Assembly: GCA_905235595.1 (NCBI GenBank)
Contig: CAJOMG010000035.1
Span: forward strand, 1 to 38,653
DNA from: an uncultured Desulfovibrio sp.
Lineage (GTDB): Bacteria; Desulfobacterota; Desulfovibrionia; Desulfovibrionales; Desulfovibrionaceae
Length of the DNA stretch: 38,653 bases
Direction of reading: 5' to 3'
The position numbers were made by a program, and so were the translations under genes. Below the pieces are notes generated by a model. That model saw nothing but the letters and a program-made list of their open reading frames with translations, was not told where the DNA came from and searched no databases. Shown here piece after piece: positions 16,777 to 25,179 of the stretch (the stretch's first letter is position 1; every line of letters begins with the position of its first letter).

Positions 16777-16854
16777 ATGCGCAAGCCATACGCCTTGCCA
16801 TCATTGTGGAGGCGCTCGGCCACGCCCGGCAAGTCATGGTGTTTTGCCGTGCGC

Positions 16855-16892
16855 CTCGCCGAACTTGGCGGGTTTTTGTAACATTTTTACAA
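16855..16892 (+). promoter_or_regulatory. attenuator-like hairpin and palindrome in apr leader
   Basis: CTCGCC, 6-nt loop, GGCGGG followed by TTTTTG looks like a weak Rho-independent terminator. It runs straight into the palindrome TTGTAA-CATTT-TTACAA, which ends 5 nt before the GGAGG site region of aprB. The pair could form a leader control element or protect the mRNA. Confidence 0.4.
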
Positions 16893-16908
16893 GACTTGGA
16901 GGATACGT

Positions 16909-17382
16909 ATGCCGACGTTTGTCGATCCGTCCAAATGTGACGGCTGCAAGGGTGGCGAAAAGACGGCCTGCATGTACATTTGTCCCAACGACCTGATGGT
17001 GTTGGATGACAAAGAAATGCGTGCCTACAATCAGGAACCTGACGCCTGCTGGGAATGCTATTCTTGCGTAAAAATTTGTCCCCAGGGCGCCATCACAGCC
17101 CGCCCCTATGCGGACTTTGCCCCCATGGGCGGTACCTGTATCCCCATGCGTTCTGCCGACTCCGTTATGTGGACGGTCAAGTTCCGTAATGGCAGCGTGA
17201 AACGCTTCAAATTCCCCATTCGCACCACGCCTGAAGGTTCCATTAAGCCCTTTGACGATCCCAAGGGCGACGCCACGCTTGAAGACTCCAAGCTGTACAC
17301 CGAAACCGCTCTGGCTGAACCCCAGACCGTACTCGGCAAGAAGTTTGAAGTAAGCGAAGCTGACAAAACCCTCACCTGCTAG
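16909..17382 (+). CDS. aprB: adenylyl-sulfate reductase beta subunit
   Basis: This 157-residue iron-sulfur subunit of APS reductase carries electrons to the AprA flavin in dissimilatory sulfate reduction in the cytoplasm. Two [4Fe-4S] clusters are visible: C10, C13, C21, C25 in the loop CDGCKGGEKTACMYIC, with the insertion typical of AprB, and C47, C50, C53, C57 in CWECYSCVKIC. The C-terminal tail after about residue 100 is the extension that wraps the alpha subunit in this family. GGAGG precedes the ATG. aprA follows after 29 bp. Confidence 0.95.
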   Translation: MPTFVDPSKCDGCKGGEKTACMYICPNDLMVLDDKEMRAYNQEPDACWECYSCVKICPQGAITARPYADFAPMGGTCIPMRSADSVMWTVKFRNGSVKRFKFPIRTTPEGSIKPFDDPKGDATLEDSKLYTETALAEPQTVLGKKFEVSEADKTLTC

Positions 17383-17411
17383 TTGCAGCGTGCGCGAAAG
17401 GAGAAATTATT

Positions 17412-19415
17412 ATGCCGATGCTTCCCATCAATGAAGCGAACAAAGGTATCGCCTTGGCCGAACCCGCAGTAAAGGAACATGACGTTGATGTGCTTATCGT
17501 GGGTGGTGGTATGGGCGCTTGCGGTGCCGCATACGAAGCGGCTCGCTGGGGCAAAGACAATGGCGTGACCAACATCATGCTGTGCGACAAGGCCGCCCTC
17601 GAGCGCTCCGGTGCCGTGGCACAAGGTCTTTCCGCCATCAATACCTATATTGGTAATGACAACAACAATACCCCTGACGACTATGTCCGCATGGTACGTA
17701 CAGACCTTATGGGTATCGTTCGTGAAGACCTTATCTTTGATGTGGGTCGCCATGTGGATGACTCCGTACATCTGTTCGAAGATTGGGGCCTGCCCTGTTG
17801 GATCAAAAAGGAAGACGGCGTTCACAATTTGAACGGCGCTGATGCCAAGGCCGCAGGCAAGAGCCTGCGCAAAGGTGACCGTCCGGTGCGTTCCGGTAAA
17901 TGGCAGATCATGATCAATGGTGAATCCTATAAATGCATCGTTGCAGAAGCTGCCAAAAACGCCCTTGGCGAAGATCGCTACATGGAACGCATCTTCATCG
18001 TGAAGCTGCTCCTTGATGCCAAGGCCCCCAACCGTATTGCCGGTGCTGTGGGCTTCAGCACACGTGCCAATGAAGTACATATCTTCCGCACCAACGCCAT
18101 GCTTGTTGCCTGCGGCGGTGCCGTGAACATCTATCGCCCCCGCTCCACCGGTGAAGGTATGGGACGTGCGTGGTACCCGGTATGGAATGCTGGGTCCACA
18201 TATACCCTGTGCGCCCAAGTGGGTGCCGAAATGACCATGATGGAAAATCGTTTCGTGCCAGCCCGCTTCAAGGACGGCTATGGTCCTGTGGGAGCGTGGT
18301 TCCTGCTGTTCAAGGCAAAAGCCACCAATGCCAAGGGTGAAGACTACTGCGCCACCAACAAGGCCATGCTGAAACCCTACGAAGATCGCGGCTATGCCAA
18401 GGGCAAGGTTATACCTACCTGCCTGCGCAACCACATGATGCTTCGCGAAATGCGTGAAGGTCGCGGTCCCATTTACATGGATACCAAGACCGCCCTGCTG
18501 AACACCTTCGCCACCATGAACGAAGAAGAACAGAAGGATCTTGAAGCCGAAGCCTGGGAAGACTTCCTCGACATGTGTGTTGGTCAGGCCAACCTCTGGG
18601 CAGCTAGCAACACTGCACCTGAAGAACGTGGCTCCGAAATTATGCCCACCGAGCCCTATCTGCTCGGTTCACATTCCGGCTGCTGTGGCATCTGGGCTTC
18701 CGGTCCCGATGAGAAGTGGGTGCCCGATGACTTCAAAATCAAGGCTGACAACGGCAAGGTGTACAACCGTATGACCACGGTCAACGGCCTGTTCACATGT
18801 GCTGACGGCGTGGGAGCCTCCGGACACAAATTCTCCTCCGGTTCACATGCCGAAGGCCGCATTGCTGGCAAGCAGCTGATCCGTTGGGTTGTAGACCACA
18901 AAGACTTCAAGCCCAGCCTGAAGGAAAGCGTCGATGACCTGAAGAAGGAAATTTACGCTCCTTTCTATACCTTCCAGGAATTCAAGGGCGCGTCCACTGA
19001 TCCGGTCGTGAACCCCAACTACATCACGCCGAAGAACTTCATGATGCGCCTTATCAAAGCCACTGATGAGTACGGCGGCGGTGTGGGCACCTACTACACC
19101 ACCTCAAAAGCCTTGCTTGACACCGGTTTCTGGCTGCTGGACATGATGGAAGAGGATTCCAAAAAGCTGGCTGCCCGCGACCTGCACGAACTGCTGCGCT
19201 GCTGGGAAAACTACCATCGTCTGTGGACAGTGCGTCTGCATATGCAGCATATCGCCTTCCGCGAAGAGACCCGTTACCCCGGCTTCTACTATCGTGCCGA
19301 TTTCTTGGGTCTGGACGACAGCAAGTGGAAGTGCTTCGTAAATTCGAAGTTTGATCCTGCGACTGGTAAGACCGCAATCTTCAAACGGCCTTACATCCAG
19401 ATCATTCCTGACTAG
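17412..19415 (+). CDS. aprA: adenylyl-sulfate reductase alpha subunit
   Basis: This 667-residue FAD subunit of APS reductase reduces adenosine 5'-phosphosulfate to sulfite and AMP (reversible). The N-terminal FAD motif is DVDVLIVGGGMGACGAAYEAARWG, followed by CDKAALERSGAVAQGLSAINTYIG, the substrate-channel RSTGEGMGRAWYPVWNAGSTYT and the C-terminal FAD contact CADGVGASGHKFSSGSHAEGRI. Length and motifs match AprA of Desulfovibrio-type reducers. AAGGAG lies 8 nt before the ATG. A terminator-like hairpin follows the stop, so aprBA messages probably exceed those of qmo. Confidence 0.97.
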   Translation: MPMLPINEANKGIALAEPAVKEHDVDVLIVGGGMGACGAAYEAARWGKDNGVTNIMLCDKAALERSGAVAQGLSAINTYIGNDNNNTPDDYVRMVRTDLMGIVREDLIFDVGRHVDDSVHLFEDWGLPCWIKKEDGVHNLNGADAKAAGKSLRKGDRPVRSGKWQIMINGESYKCIVAEAAKNALGEDRYMERIFIVKLLLDAKAPNRIAGAVGFSTRANEVHIFRTNAMLVACGGAVNIYRPRSTGEGMGRAWYPVWNAGSTYTLCAQVGAEMTMMENRFVPARFKDGYGPVGAWFLLFKAKATNAKGEDYCATNKAMLKPYEDRGYAKGKVIPTCLRNHMMLREMREGRGPIYMDTKTALLNTFATMNEEEQKDLEAEAWEDFLDMCVGQANLWAASNTAPEERGSEIMPTEPYLLGSHSGCCGIWASGPDEKWVPDDFKIKADNGKVYNRMTTVNGLFTCADGVGASGHKFSSGSHAEGRIAGKQLIRWVVDHKDFKPSLKESVDDLKKEIYAPFYTFQEFKGASTDPVVNPNYITPKNFMMRLIKATDEYGGGVGTYYTTSKALLDTGFWLLDMMEEDSKKLAARDLHELLRCWENYHRLWTVRLHMQHIAFREETRYPGFYYRADFLGLDDSKWKCFVNSKFDPATGKTAIFKRPYIQIIPD

Positions 19416-19437
19416 CAGGCTGTTCTGATGCCACCGT

Positions 19438-19468
19438 GGGGGCGGCCGCGAGGTCGCCCCCTCTTTCT
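19438..19468 (+). terminator. hairpin between aprA and qmoA
   Basis: GGGGGCGGC and GTCGCCCCC pair (9 bp, one wobble) around CGCGAG, followed by TCTTTCT. The T tract is imperfect, so partial termination is likely, letting some transcripts continue into qmoABC. Confidence 0.6.
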
Positions 19469-19529
19469 ATCGCGGCGGGAGGCCGTTTCCTTCTTCAGCC
19501 GCTATGTAAAACGCAGGAGGATATCCAGG

Positions 19530-20765
19530 ATGTCCAATGCCATTCTCGTCGTGGGCGGCGGCTTTTCAGGCCTCACAGCCGCCATTGAAGCGGCGGAACT
19601 GGGACATGACGTTTATATCGTCGAAAAAACGCCCTGGCTCGGAGGGCGTGTGACCCAGCTCAACAAATATTTCCCCAAACTCTGTCCCCCCTCCTGCGGC
19701 TTGGAAATTCAATTCCAACGCATCAGGAAGAATCCCAGAATAAAAATTTTTACGCAGGCTGAAGTTATTGGTTTTTCAGGGGTCAAGGGTGATTACAATG
19801 TACGCATACGCATTAACCCGCGGCACACGGCCCCACATAATGTCGAATTCAACTTGCTGGCATCGGGGCTGCAGGGTGAGGTAGAAAATGAATTTGATTT
19901 CGGCATGTCCAAGCGCAAAGCCCTGTACAAGGCCATGCCCTTTGCCTTCCCTAACCGCTATGTGCTGGATACTGATGCCCTCTCCAAGGCAGATGCCGCA
20001 CGAGTAGCAGGAAATAAATTCCTCGATGTTGAAGAAAAGCCCCGTGAAGTGGAATTTTCCGTCGGCGCGGTTGTGGTGGCAACAGGTTGGAAACCCTATG
20101 ATGTTGCCAACCTGACCAATCTCGGCGCCGGCACTGTAAAAAATTGTATTTCAAACATGCAATTGGAGCGCCTAGCCTCTCCCTTTGGCCCTACAGGTGG
20201 ACGTATTGTACGCCCCACTGACGGCAGGACACCAAATCATGTGGCATTTGTACAATGTGCCGGCTCACGGGACCAGAATCACCTCAGCTACTGCTCGTAT
20301 ATATGCTGTATGGCCACGTTCAAACACTGCCTGTATATTGCAGAGCAGAGCCCCGAAACACAGATCACCGTGTACTACATAGATCTGCGTGCCCCAGGGC
20401 GCTATGTAAAGGTGCTTGAAAAGGTGCAGGCTTTGCCCAACGTGCACTTTATCAAAGGAAAAGTCGCCAACGCAGAACAGGCCCCTGGAGACAGGGTGCG
20501 CATCGCTGCAGAAGATGCTGTACGCGGTGAAAAACTGACCCTTGATTATGACCTCGTTGTGCTGGCTACAGGCATGCAGCCTTCATTGGCTGGCGAAAGT
20601 GCGCCACTACCACTGCCCCTGGATGAAGATGGTTTTATTGCCGGGGGAGAAGAAGCAGGGATTTTCGCCGCCGGATGTGCGCGCATGCCCCTTGACGTGA
20701 TGCGCTCCGCGCAATCCGGCACAGCCGCCGCATTGAAGGCGGTACAAACGGTGAAAGGGAGGTAG
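19530..20765 (+). CDS. qmoA: Qmo complex subunit QmoA
   Basis: The 411-residue HdrA-like flavoprotein is a subunit of the quinone-interacting membrane-bound oxidoreductase that supplies electrons to APS reductase. The FAD motif is at the N-terminus (AILVVGGGFSGLTAAIEAAELGHDV, then EKTPWLGGRV). The HdrA-type FPKLCPPSCGLEIQFQRI and CAGSRDQNHLSYCSYICCMATFKHCLYI stretches give Cys residues for cluster binding, and the C-terminal FAD contact reads FAAGCARMPLDVMRSAQSGTAAA. AGGAGG lies 8-9 nt before the ATG at 19530; the 34 in-frame codons upstream read through the hairpin and are not coding. Confidence 0.93.
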   Translation: MSNAILVVGGGFSGLTAAIEAAELGHDVYIVEKTPWLGGRVTQLNKYFPKLCPPSCGLEIQFQRIRKNPRIKIFTQAEVIGFSGVKGDYNVRIRINPRHTAPHNVEFNLLASGLQGEVENEFDFGMSKRKALYKAMPFAFPNRYVLDTDALSKADAARVAGNKFLDVEEKPREVEFSVGAVVVATGWKPYDVANLTNLGAGTVKNCISNMQLERLASPFGPTGGRIVRPTDGRTPNHVAFVQCAGSRDQNHLSYCSYICCMATFKHCLYIAEQSPETQITVYYIDLRAPGRYVKVLEKVQALPNVHFIKGKVANAEQAPGDRVRIAAEDAVRGEKLTLDYDLVVLATGMQPSLAGESAPLPLPLDEDGFIAGGEEAGIFAAGCARMPLDVMRSAQSGTAAALKAVQTVKGR

Positions 20766-20770
20766 GCGGC

Positions 20771-23044
20771 ATGGCCGGTAAAATTGGCGTCTATTTTGAC
20801 CAGCAGAATATCGGCGGCGGGCTGGATCTTTCTGCACTTGCCGCGCAGACTACAAAGAAATGGGGTGATCTTACTCCGGTAGTCAAAATTGTTCCTGTGC
20901 TGGCCCTGGCCGTGGACGAGATTAAGGCAGATATCGCCTCACAGGAACTTGATGGGGTGCTCTTGTGTGGAGCTTCCCCGCGTGTGGATTCTGATCTGTA
21001 TCGCCTGCCAATTCAGGTTGAGCATGTGAATCTGCGCGAGCAGTGTGTGCTGGCATATCGCAATCCTGACAAGAGTCCATTGGATTCCACCCACGGTGCT
21101 CCAGAGCTGTTAACTGCCATGGCGCGTGACTACGTGAACATGGGGGTTGTGAAGCTGCAAAAAAGCACCCTGCCAGACTCTGCAGCTATCACGGGTACCC
21201 AGCGTATACTTGTCATTGGTGGCGGCTGGACAGGCTTGACGGCAGCAGCAGAGGCAGCGGCAACAGGCTACGAAGTCGTGCTCCTGGAAAAGAGCGATAA
21301 ACTAGGTGGCGCTGCAAACAATATACCCATGGGATCACCTTTGACTACCCCCTGGACGGACAAGCAGCCTACAAATCTGGCCGAAAAGATCAACCGCGTG
21401 ACGAACAATAGCATGATTGCTGTCCATCTGAATGCACACATGGAAAAACTCGAAGGCCAGCCTGGAGAATACAAAGCGACCTTCTCCACCCCTTCCGGAC
21501 AACAGACCGTAGACATCGGCTCCGTTGTGCTGGCCACAGGATGGGTGCCTCTGGATCAAAAATTCCTGGAGCCCATGGGCCTTGGTCAGAGTGATAATGT
21601 TGTTGATGCCGCGACATTTGGCAAAATGCTTGTGGCAGGTAAGGTTCGTGCACGTCGCATCGCCTTTGTTCTGGATACATCCCTCGCAGAAGAAGCCATT
21701 AAGAAAGAGGCAGCTCTTTCCGCCGAAGACCAGACGGAGGCAACACAGACCGAATCTGCCAAAGATGCTGAAACCGAGGAAAAGGCATTTGTAAAGGAGG
21801 ATCTGGAAAGTATCCGCCACCTTCAGTATTCCAATGCTGTTAACAGTGTGGGCATGCTGCGGTTAGCAAATACAGTCTGTGAGCAGACTAATGATGCGTG
21901 CCAGGCCTTCATCCTGTATAAAAATATGACGATACCGGGCATACTTGAGCGTTTTTACAAAAAAATGCAGGATCGTCTCGGGATAATGATGACCAAGGCC
22001 GACGTGACTGGAATACACGACGCTGGCAATCATATGATCGTTTCCTGCAAAAATTCCCTGTTGGGTATGGACTTTGACCTTGATGTAGATATGGTTGTTC
22101 TGCCCACTGGCCTTGTGCCGACATCAGCCAAAGAAGTGACAGTGGGCTTTGACTATCGCCAAGGTCCGGATTTTCCGGATTTGCAGCTCTTTGACGGTTT
22201 TACAGATTCCAACTACATCTGTTTCCCGTACGAAACGCGGCGTACTGGCGTGTATGCCGCAGGTTGTGTACGCCAACCGCTGACACTTGATGCTTGCGTG
22301 GAAGATGCCAGAGGTGCCGTGCTCAAAGCCATTCAATGTATTGAAGCGGCAAGTCATGGTGTAGCCGTACATCCTCGTTCCGGGGATAGCTCATATCCTG
22401 TATTTAATTTTGTTCGTTGCACCCAGTGCAAACGCTGTACTGAAGAATGCCCGTTTGGTGCGCTGGACGATGATGAGAAGGGGACACCAAAGCCAAATCC
22501 TGCACGATGCAGGCGTTGTGGTACATGTTTTGGTGCCTGCCCTGAACGTGTTATCTCCTTCGCAAATTACAATATCGACCAGATCGGCTCCATGATCCGC
22601 GAGGTAACAGTACCCAAGGACTTCAAAAATGAAGGCCCCCGTATACTCATTCTAGCCTGCGAAAACGATGCATACCCCGCGTTGGATATGGCCGGCGCAC
22701 GGAACAAACCATGGAGTCCGTATTGCCGCATTATACCAGTGCGATGCCTGGGTTCTGTAAACGCCATCTGGGTGTCAGACGCCATGAGCAAGGGCTTTGA
22801 CGGCGTTATGCTGCTGGGGTGCAAATATGGCGACGACTACCAGTGCCATTTTGTGAAGGGTTCTGAAATATGCTCTCGCCGCAAGGAAAATATTGCTGAA
22901 ACCCTCAACCGCTTGGGTGTGCAGCCTGAGCGTGTGGAACAATTTGAAGTGGCCATTGACGAATACGACAAGGTTCCCGCCCTGATCGACAGCTTTGTCG
23001 ACCGTATCATGGCTATGGGCCCCAACCCGTTCAAGGGCATGTAG
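20771..23044 (+). CDS. qmoB: Qmo complex subunit QmoB
   Basis: The 757-residue fusion contains an N-terminal region of about 130 residues, an HdrA-like FAD domain (GGGWTGLTAAAEAAATGYEV near residue 147), two [4Fe-4S] motifs near residues 550-590 (CTQCKRCTEECPFG and CRRCGTCFGACPERV) and a C-terminal MvhD-like domain (ILACENDAYPALDMAG, VRCLGSVNAIWVSDAMSKGFDGVMLLGCKYGDDYQC). An acidic Glu/Ala/Thr-rich linker occupies about 311-348. It works with QmoA and QmoC to pass electrons between menaquinol and APS reductase. GGGAGG is upstream; qmoA ends 5 nt before. Confidence 0.93.
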   Translation: MAGKIGVYFDQQNIGGGLDLSALAAQTTKKWGDLTPVVKIVPVLALAVDEIKADIASQELDGVLLCGASPRVDSDLYRLPIQVEHVNLREQCVLAYRNPDKSPLDSTHGAPELLTAMARDYVNMGVVKLQKSTLPDSAAITGTQRILVIGGGWTGLTAAAEAAATGYEVVLLEKSDKLGGAANNIPMGSPLTTPWTDKQPTNLAEKINRVTNNSMIAVHLNAHMEKLEGQPGEYKATFSTPSGQQTVDIGSVVLATGWVPLDQKFLEPMGLGQSDNVVDAATFGKMLVAGKVRARRIAFVLDTSLAEEAIKKEAALSAEDQTEATQTESAKDAETEEKAFVKEDLESIRHLQYSNAVNSVGMLRLANTVCEQTNDACQAFILYKNMTIPGILERFYKKMQDRLGIMMTKADVTGIHDAGNHMIVSCKNSLLGMDFDLDVDMVVLPTGLVPTSAKEVTVGFDYRQGPDFPDLQLFDGFTDSNYICFPYETRRTGVYAAGCVRQPLTLDACVEDARGAVLKAIQCIEAASHGVAVHPRSGDSSYPVFNFVRCTQCKRCTEECPFGALDDDEKGTPKPNPARCRRCGTCFGACPERVISFANYNIDQIGSMIREVTVPKDFKNEGPRILILACENDAYPALDMAGARNKPWSPYCRIIPVRCLGSVNAIWVSDAMSKGFDGVMLLGCKYGDDYQCHFVKGSEICSRRKENIAETLNRLGVQPERVEQFEVAIDEYDKVPALIDSFVDRIMAMGPNPFKGM

Positions 23045-23057
23045 GAGGAAGGCTGCA

Positions 23058-24236
23058 ATGGCTCAATGTGTCATCAAACCTGATTTGGAGTTTGTCAGGG
23101 AGCTGCAGGAAACTGGTGGAGACTCTCTCAAAAAATGCTACCAGTGTGCCACATGCTCCGTGGCCTGTCCGCTTGCTCCTGCCAATGCCCCCTATCCCCG
23201 CAAGGAGATGGTGTGGGCTTCCTGGGGCCTGAAAGATAAGCTTATGGCCGATGCCGATTTATGGCTCTGCCACAACTGTGGAAATTGTTCTGACCTCTGT
23301 CCGCGTGGTGCCAAACCGGCAGACCTGATGAGCGCTGCGCGCAATGTTATCTACCGCGACCTTGTGGAACCAAAAAGCATAGGCACACTCATGAGCAAGC
23401 CCTCCGGCCTTCCTGTGCTTTTTGCCATCCCGGCCCTGCTCTGGTTTGTCATCTGGGCAATTCGTGCGCGCATTGTGGGAGAGTGGTTCCCCCGCACTGT
23501 TGACGGGCGTATTGTATTTGGTCAGATTTTTTATGGTGATTATACTATTGATCCCATCTTTATGCTGACGTTCTTTGGTGCACTCTTTATCATTGGACGC
23601 GGCGTTGTGAAATTGTGGGGCATGTTTAAGCCAGAAGGTACGTTGACCGTCATCGGCCAGAAGCGCTGCTGGCTGCTGCATTTGTGGGATGTGCTTTGGG
23701 ATGAAGTTATTACCCACAAAAAATTCAGTGACTGCGAGGCAGGGCCGAATACGGGAAAGACGCATTATAACCGCCAGTTTGGACACTTACTGCTGGTATA
23801 CAGTTTTTGTATTCTGGCCTTTGTAACTGCAATTGTGGCCGGAGGTCACTGGATTGGCAAAATCTGGCCAATGGTGAGTATTGAAACTCCCATGTCTCTG
23901 ACCTTCCCTGTCAAGCTGCTTGCAAACCTAGGCGCGCTTATGCTCCTAACCGGTCTAGCAATACTGACAGTACGCCGATGGCTTCAAAACAACAAAAATC
24001 ATGGGTCCAGCTGGCATGACTGGTATCTCCTGTGCATTATTTGGGCGGTAGCCCTCACTGGTGTGCTCTCCCAATGCTTCCGCCTCGCCGATTGTGTAGT
24101 ACCCGCTTTCATGGTGTACTATCTACATCTGGTTTTTGTATGGATGCTCTTCGCCTACCTCCCCTGGTCGAAACTCGGGCATTTTGTGTACCGCACGGCA
24201 GCATTGGTATATGTGCGTATGTACGGCAGAGGATAA
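23058..24236 (+). CDS. qmoC: Qmo complex membrane subunit QmoC
   Basis: The 392-residue protein has an HdrC-like N-terminus with two [4Fe-4S] motifs (CYQCATCSVACP and CHNCGNCSDLCP), followed by an HdrE/NarI-like cytochrome b domain with six predicted membrane helices from about residue 115 (LPVLFAIPALLWFVIWAI, PIFMLTFFGALFIIG, LLLVYSFCILAFVTAIV, LLANLGALMLLTGLAIL, WYLLCIIWAVALTGVL, YYLHLVFVWMLFAYL). It anchors the complex and reacts with quinol. The ATG at 23058 follows AGGAGG; the longer open frame reaches back into qmoB. Confidence 0.93.
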   Translation: MAQCVIKPDLEFVRELQETGGDSLKKCYQCATCSVACPLAPANAPYPRKEMVWASWGLKDKLMADADLWLCHNCGNCSDLCPRGAKPADLMSAARNVIYRDLVEPKSIGTLMSKPSGLPVLFAIPALLWFVIWAIRARIVGEWFPRTVDGRIVFGQIFYGDYTIDPIFMLTFFGALFIIGRGVVKLWGMFKPEGTLTVIGQKRCWLLHLWDVLWDEVITHKKFSDCEAGPNTGKTHYNRQFGHLLLVYSFCILAFVTAIVAGGHWIGKIWPMVSIETPMSLTFPVKLLANLGALMLLTGLAILTVRRWLQNNKNHGSSWHDWYLLCIIWAVALTGVLSQCFRLADCVVPAFMVYYLHLVFVWMLFAYLPWSKLGHFVYRTAALVYVRMYGRG

Positions 24237-24241
24237 CTGTT

Positions 24242-24272
24242 TCGACCCCTGGTTGAAGGCACTGGGGGTCGA
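24242..24272 (+). repeat. hairpin between qmoC and the qmoD-like gene
   Basis: A perfect 8-bp stem (TCGACCCC / GGGGTCGA) begins 6 nt after the qmoC stop. No T-run follows, so it more likely stabilises or processes the message than ends it, which would let qmoABC and the distal gene reach different mRNA levels. Confidence 0.5.
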
Positions 24273-24340
24273 TTATCAAAGGTGTGCAGAACGCGAACAC
24301 TTATCGCATATAAATTCCGCTCTTCGAGGAGAAGATCGCC

Positions 24341-25069
24341 ATGTCCGATACATCTCGCAAAGTTTTTCCTGTAGAGACAGTACTTGCCCTGGTGACGGGC
24401 AAAGAAGGTATGGATATCAAAGAAATCGCCGGGTATGTAACCGGACGCTCCGTACCCTGTGATGTTTTCGCTAAAGCCGTGGGACCGTTTGCAGCTGCGT
24501 GGCTGACTCGTTGCTATCCCAAATTCGCTGAACTCAACTGGGTTGAGGGTCAGTCTTGGGATGCATTTGTCAACACCGGCAGAAGCATACTGGGTGATAA
24601 CATTTCTCTGCCTGCCATGGACGGCTTGACCAAAGAACTCTGCGGCAAAGTGCTCGATGCCTTTGCAGAAACAAACGACAGTCTGACCGCACAGACAGCC
24701 GCCAACACGGCCCTTGAGGAACGAGTACGCACTCTTGAACCTGCTGAAGCCAGAGCAAGTGCGCTCGATAAAAAGGTTGGCGAGCTTGAAGATAAAATTA
24801 AAGCCATGAATGCCGAAATGGGCGGACTGCGCCGGCAGATAGCTGAGTTCCAGGGTAAGGTCGCCATAAATCATGACGAGCTTATGGAAACCATCAAGGA
24901 CGCCATTAAGGACGGACTCAAAGGCATGGTCGTCGGCGGTGCTGCAGCTGGTGCTGCCGCCGTGGCTGAAGGAGGAGATGCCGGAACCGTTGCGCCTGAA
25001 GAAAACAGCGTTCCGGACGATTTCGGCTTCGGCTCATCAGGAGCCAATAGTGATGGATTTGGTTTCTAA
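24341..25069 (+). CDS. QmoD-like distal protein of the qmo operon
   Basis: The 242-residue cytoplasmic protein has no membrane segment and no Cys cluster (three isolated Cys). Residues about 110-185 form a coiled coil with many Glu and Lys (TAANTALEERVRTLEPAEARASALDKKVGELEDKIKAMNAEMGGLRRQIAEF), followed by an Ala/Gly-rich stretch and a C-terminal tail with Phe-Gly repeats (DDFGFGSSG...DGFGF). Position fits the promoter-distal gene of qmoABC known in Desulfovibrio (QmoD); function is unproven. GGAG precedes the ATG. A strong terminator closes the operon. Confidence 0.6.
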   Translation: MSDTSRKVFPVETVLALVTGKEGMDIKEIAGYVTGRSVPCDVFAKAVGPFAAAWLTRCYPKFAELNWVEGQSWDAFVNTGRSILGDNISLPAMDGLTKELCGKVLDAFAETNDSLTAQTAANTALEERVRTLEPAEARASALDKKVGELEDKIKAMNAEMGGLRRQIAEFQGKVAINHDELMETIKDAIKDGLKGMVVGGAAAGAAAVAEGGDAGTVAPEENSVPDDFGFGSSGANSDGFGF

Positions 25070-25102
25070 TTCATAGGGAAGAATCCTCCCAAACGCATAT
25101 TG

Positions 25103-25150
25103 ACGGCGCAGACATGCTCTTATGAAGCCTGTTTGCGCCGTATTTATACT
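25103..25150 (+). terminator. terminator of the qmo operon
   Basis: ACGGCGCA...TGCGCCGT forms an 8-bp stem, extended by ACA/TGT across a one-nt mismatch, with a loop of about 16 nt and the tail ATTTATACTTG. It lies shortly after the qmoD-like stop and ahead of asnS. Confidence 0.65.
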
Positions 25151-25179
25151 TGCCTGTAGCATTCCTAGAGAGGAATATC

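Larger units (their letters stand above)
16537..16908 (+). other. divergent control region upstream of aprBA
   Basis: About 370 bp without a convincing gene lie between the minus-strand fusion gene and aprB. It holds the putative aprBA promoter, an inverted repeat, and a hairpin plus small palindrome just upstream of the aprB ribosome binding site. A plus-strand open frame here (16629-16940) overlaps aprB in another frame and does not read like protein. Confidence 0.6.

Noticed and set aside
17379..18434. 351-codon open frame on the minus strand opposite aprA
   Set aside because: It lies fully antisense to the well-supported aprA frame, has no ribosome binding site and reads as a His/Gly/Thr-rich shadow of the coding strand.
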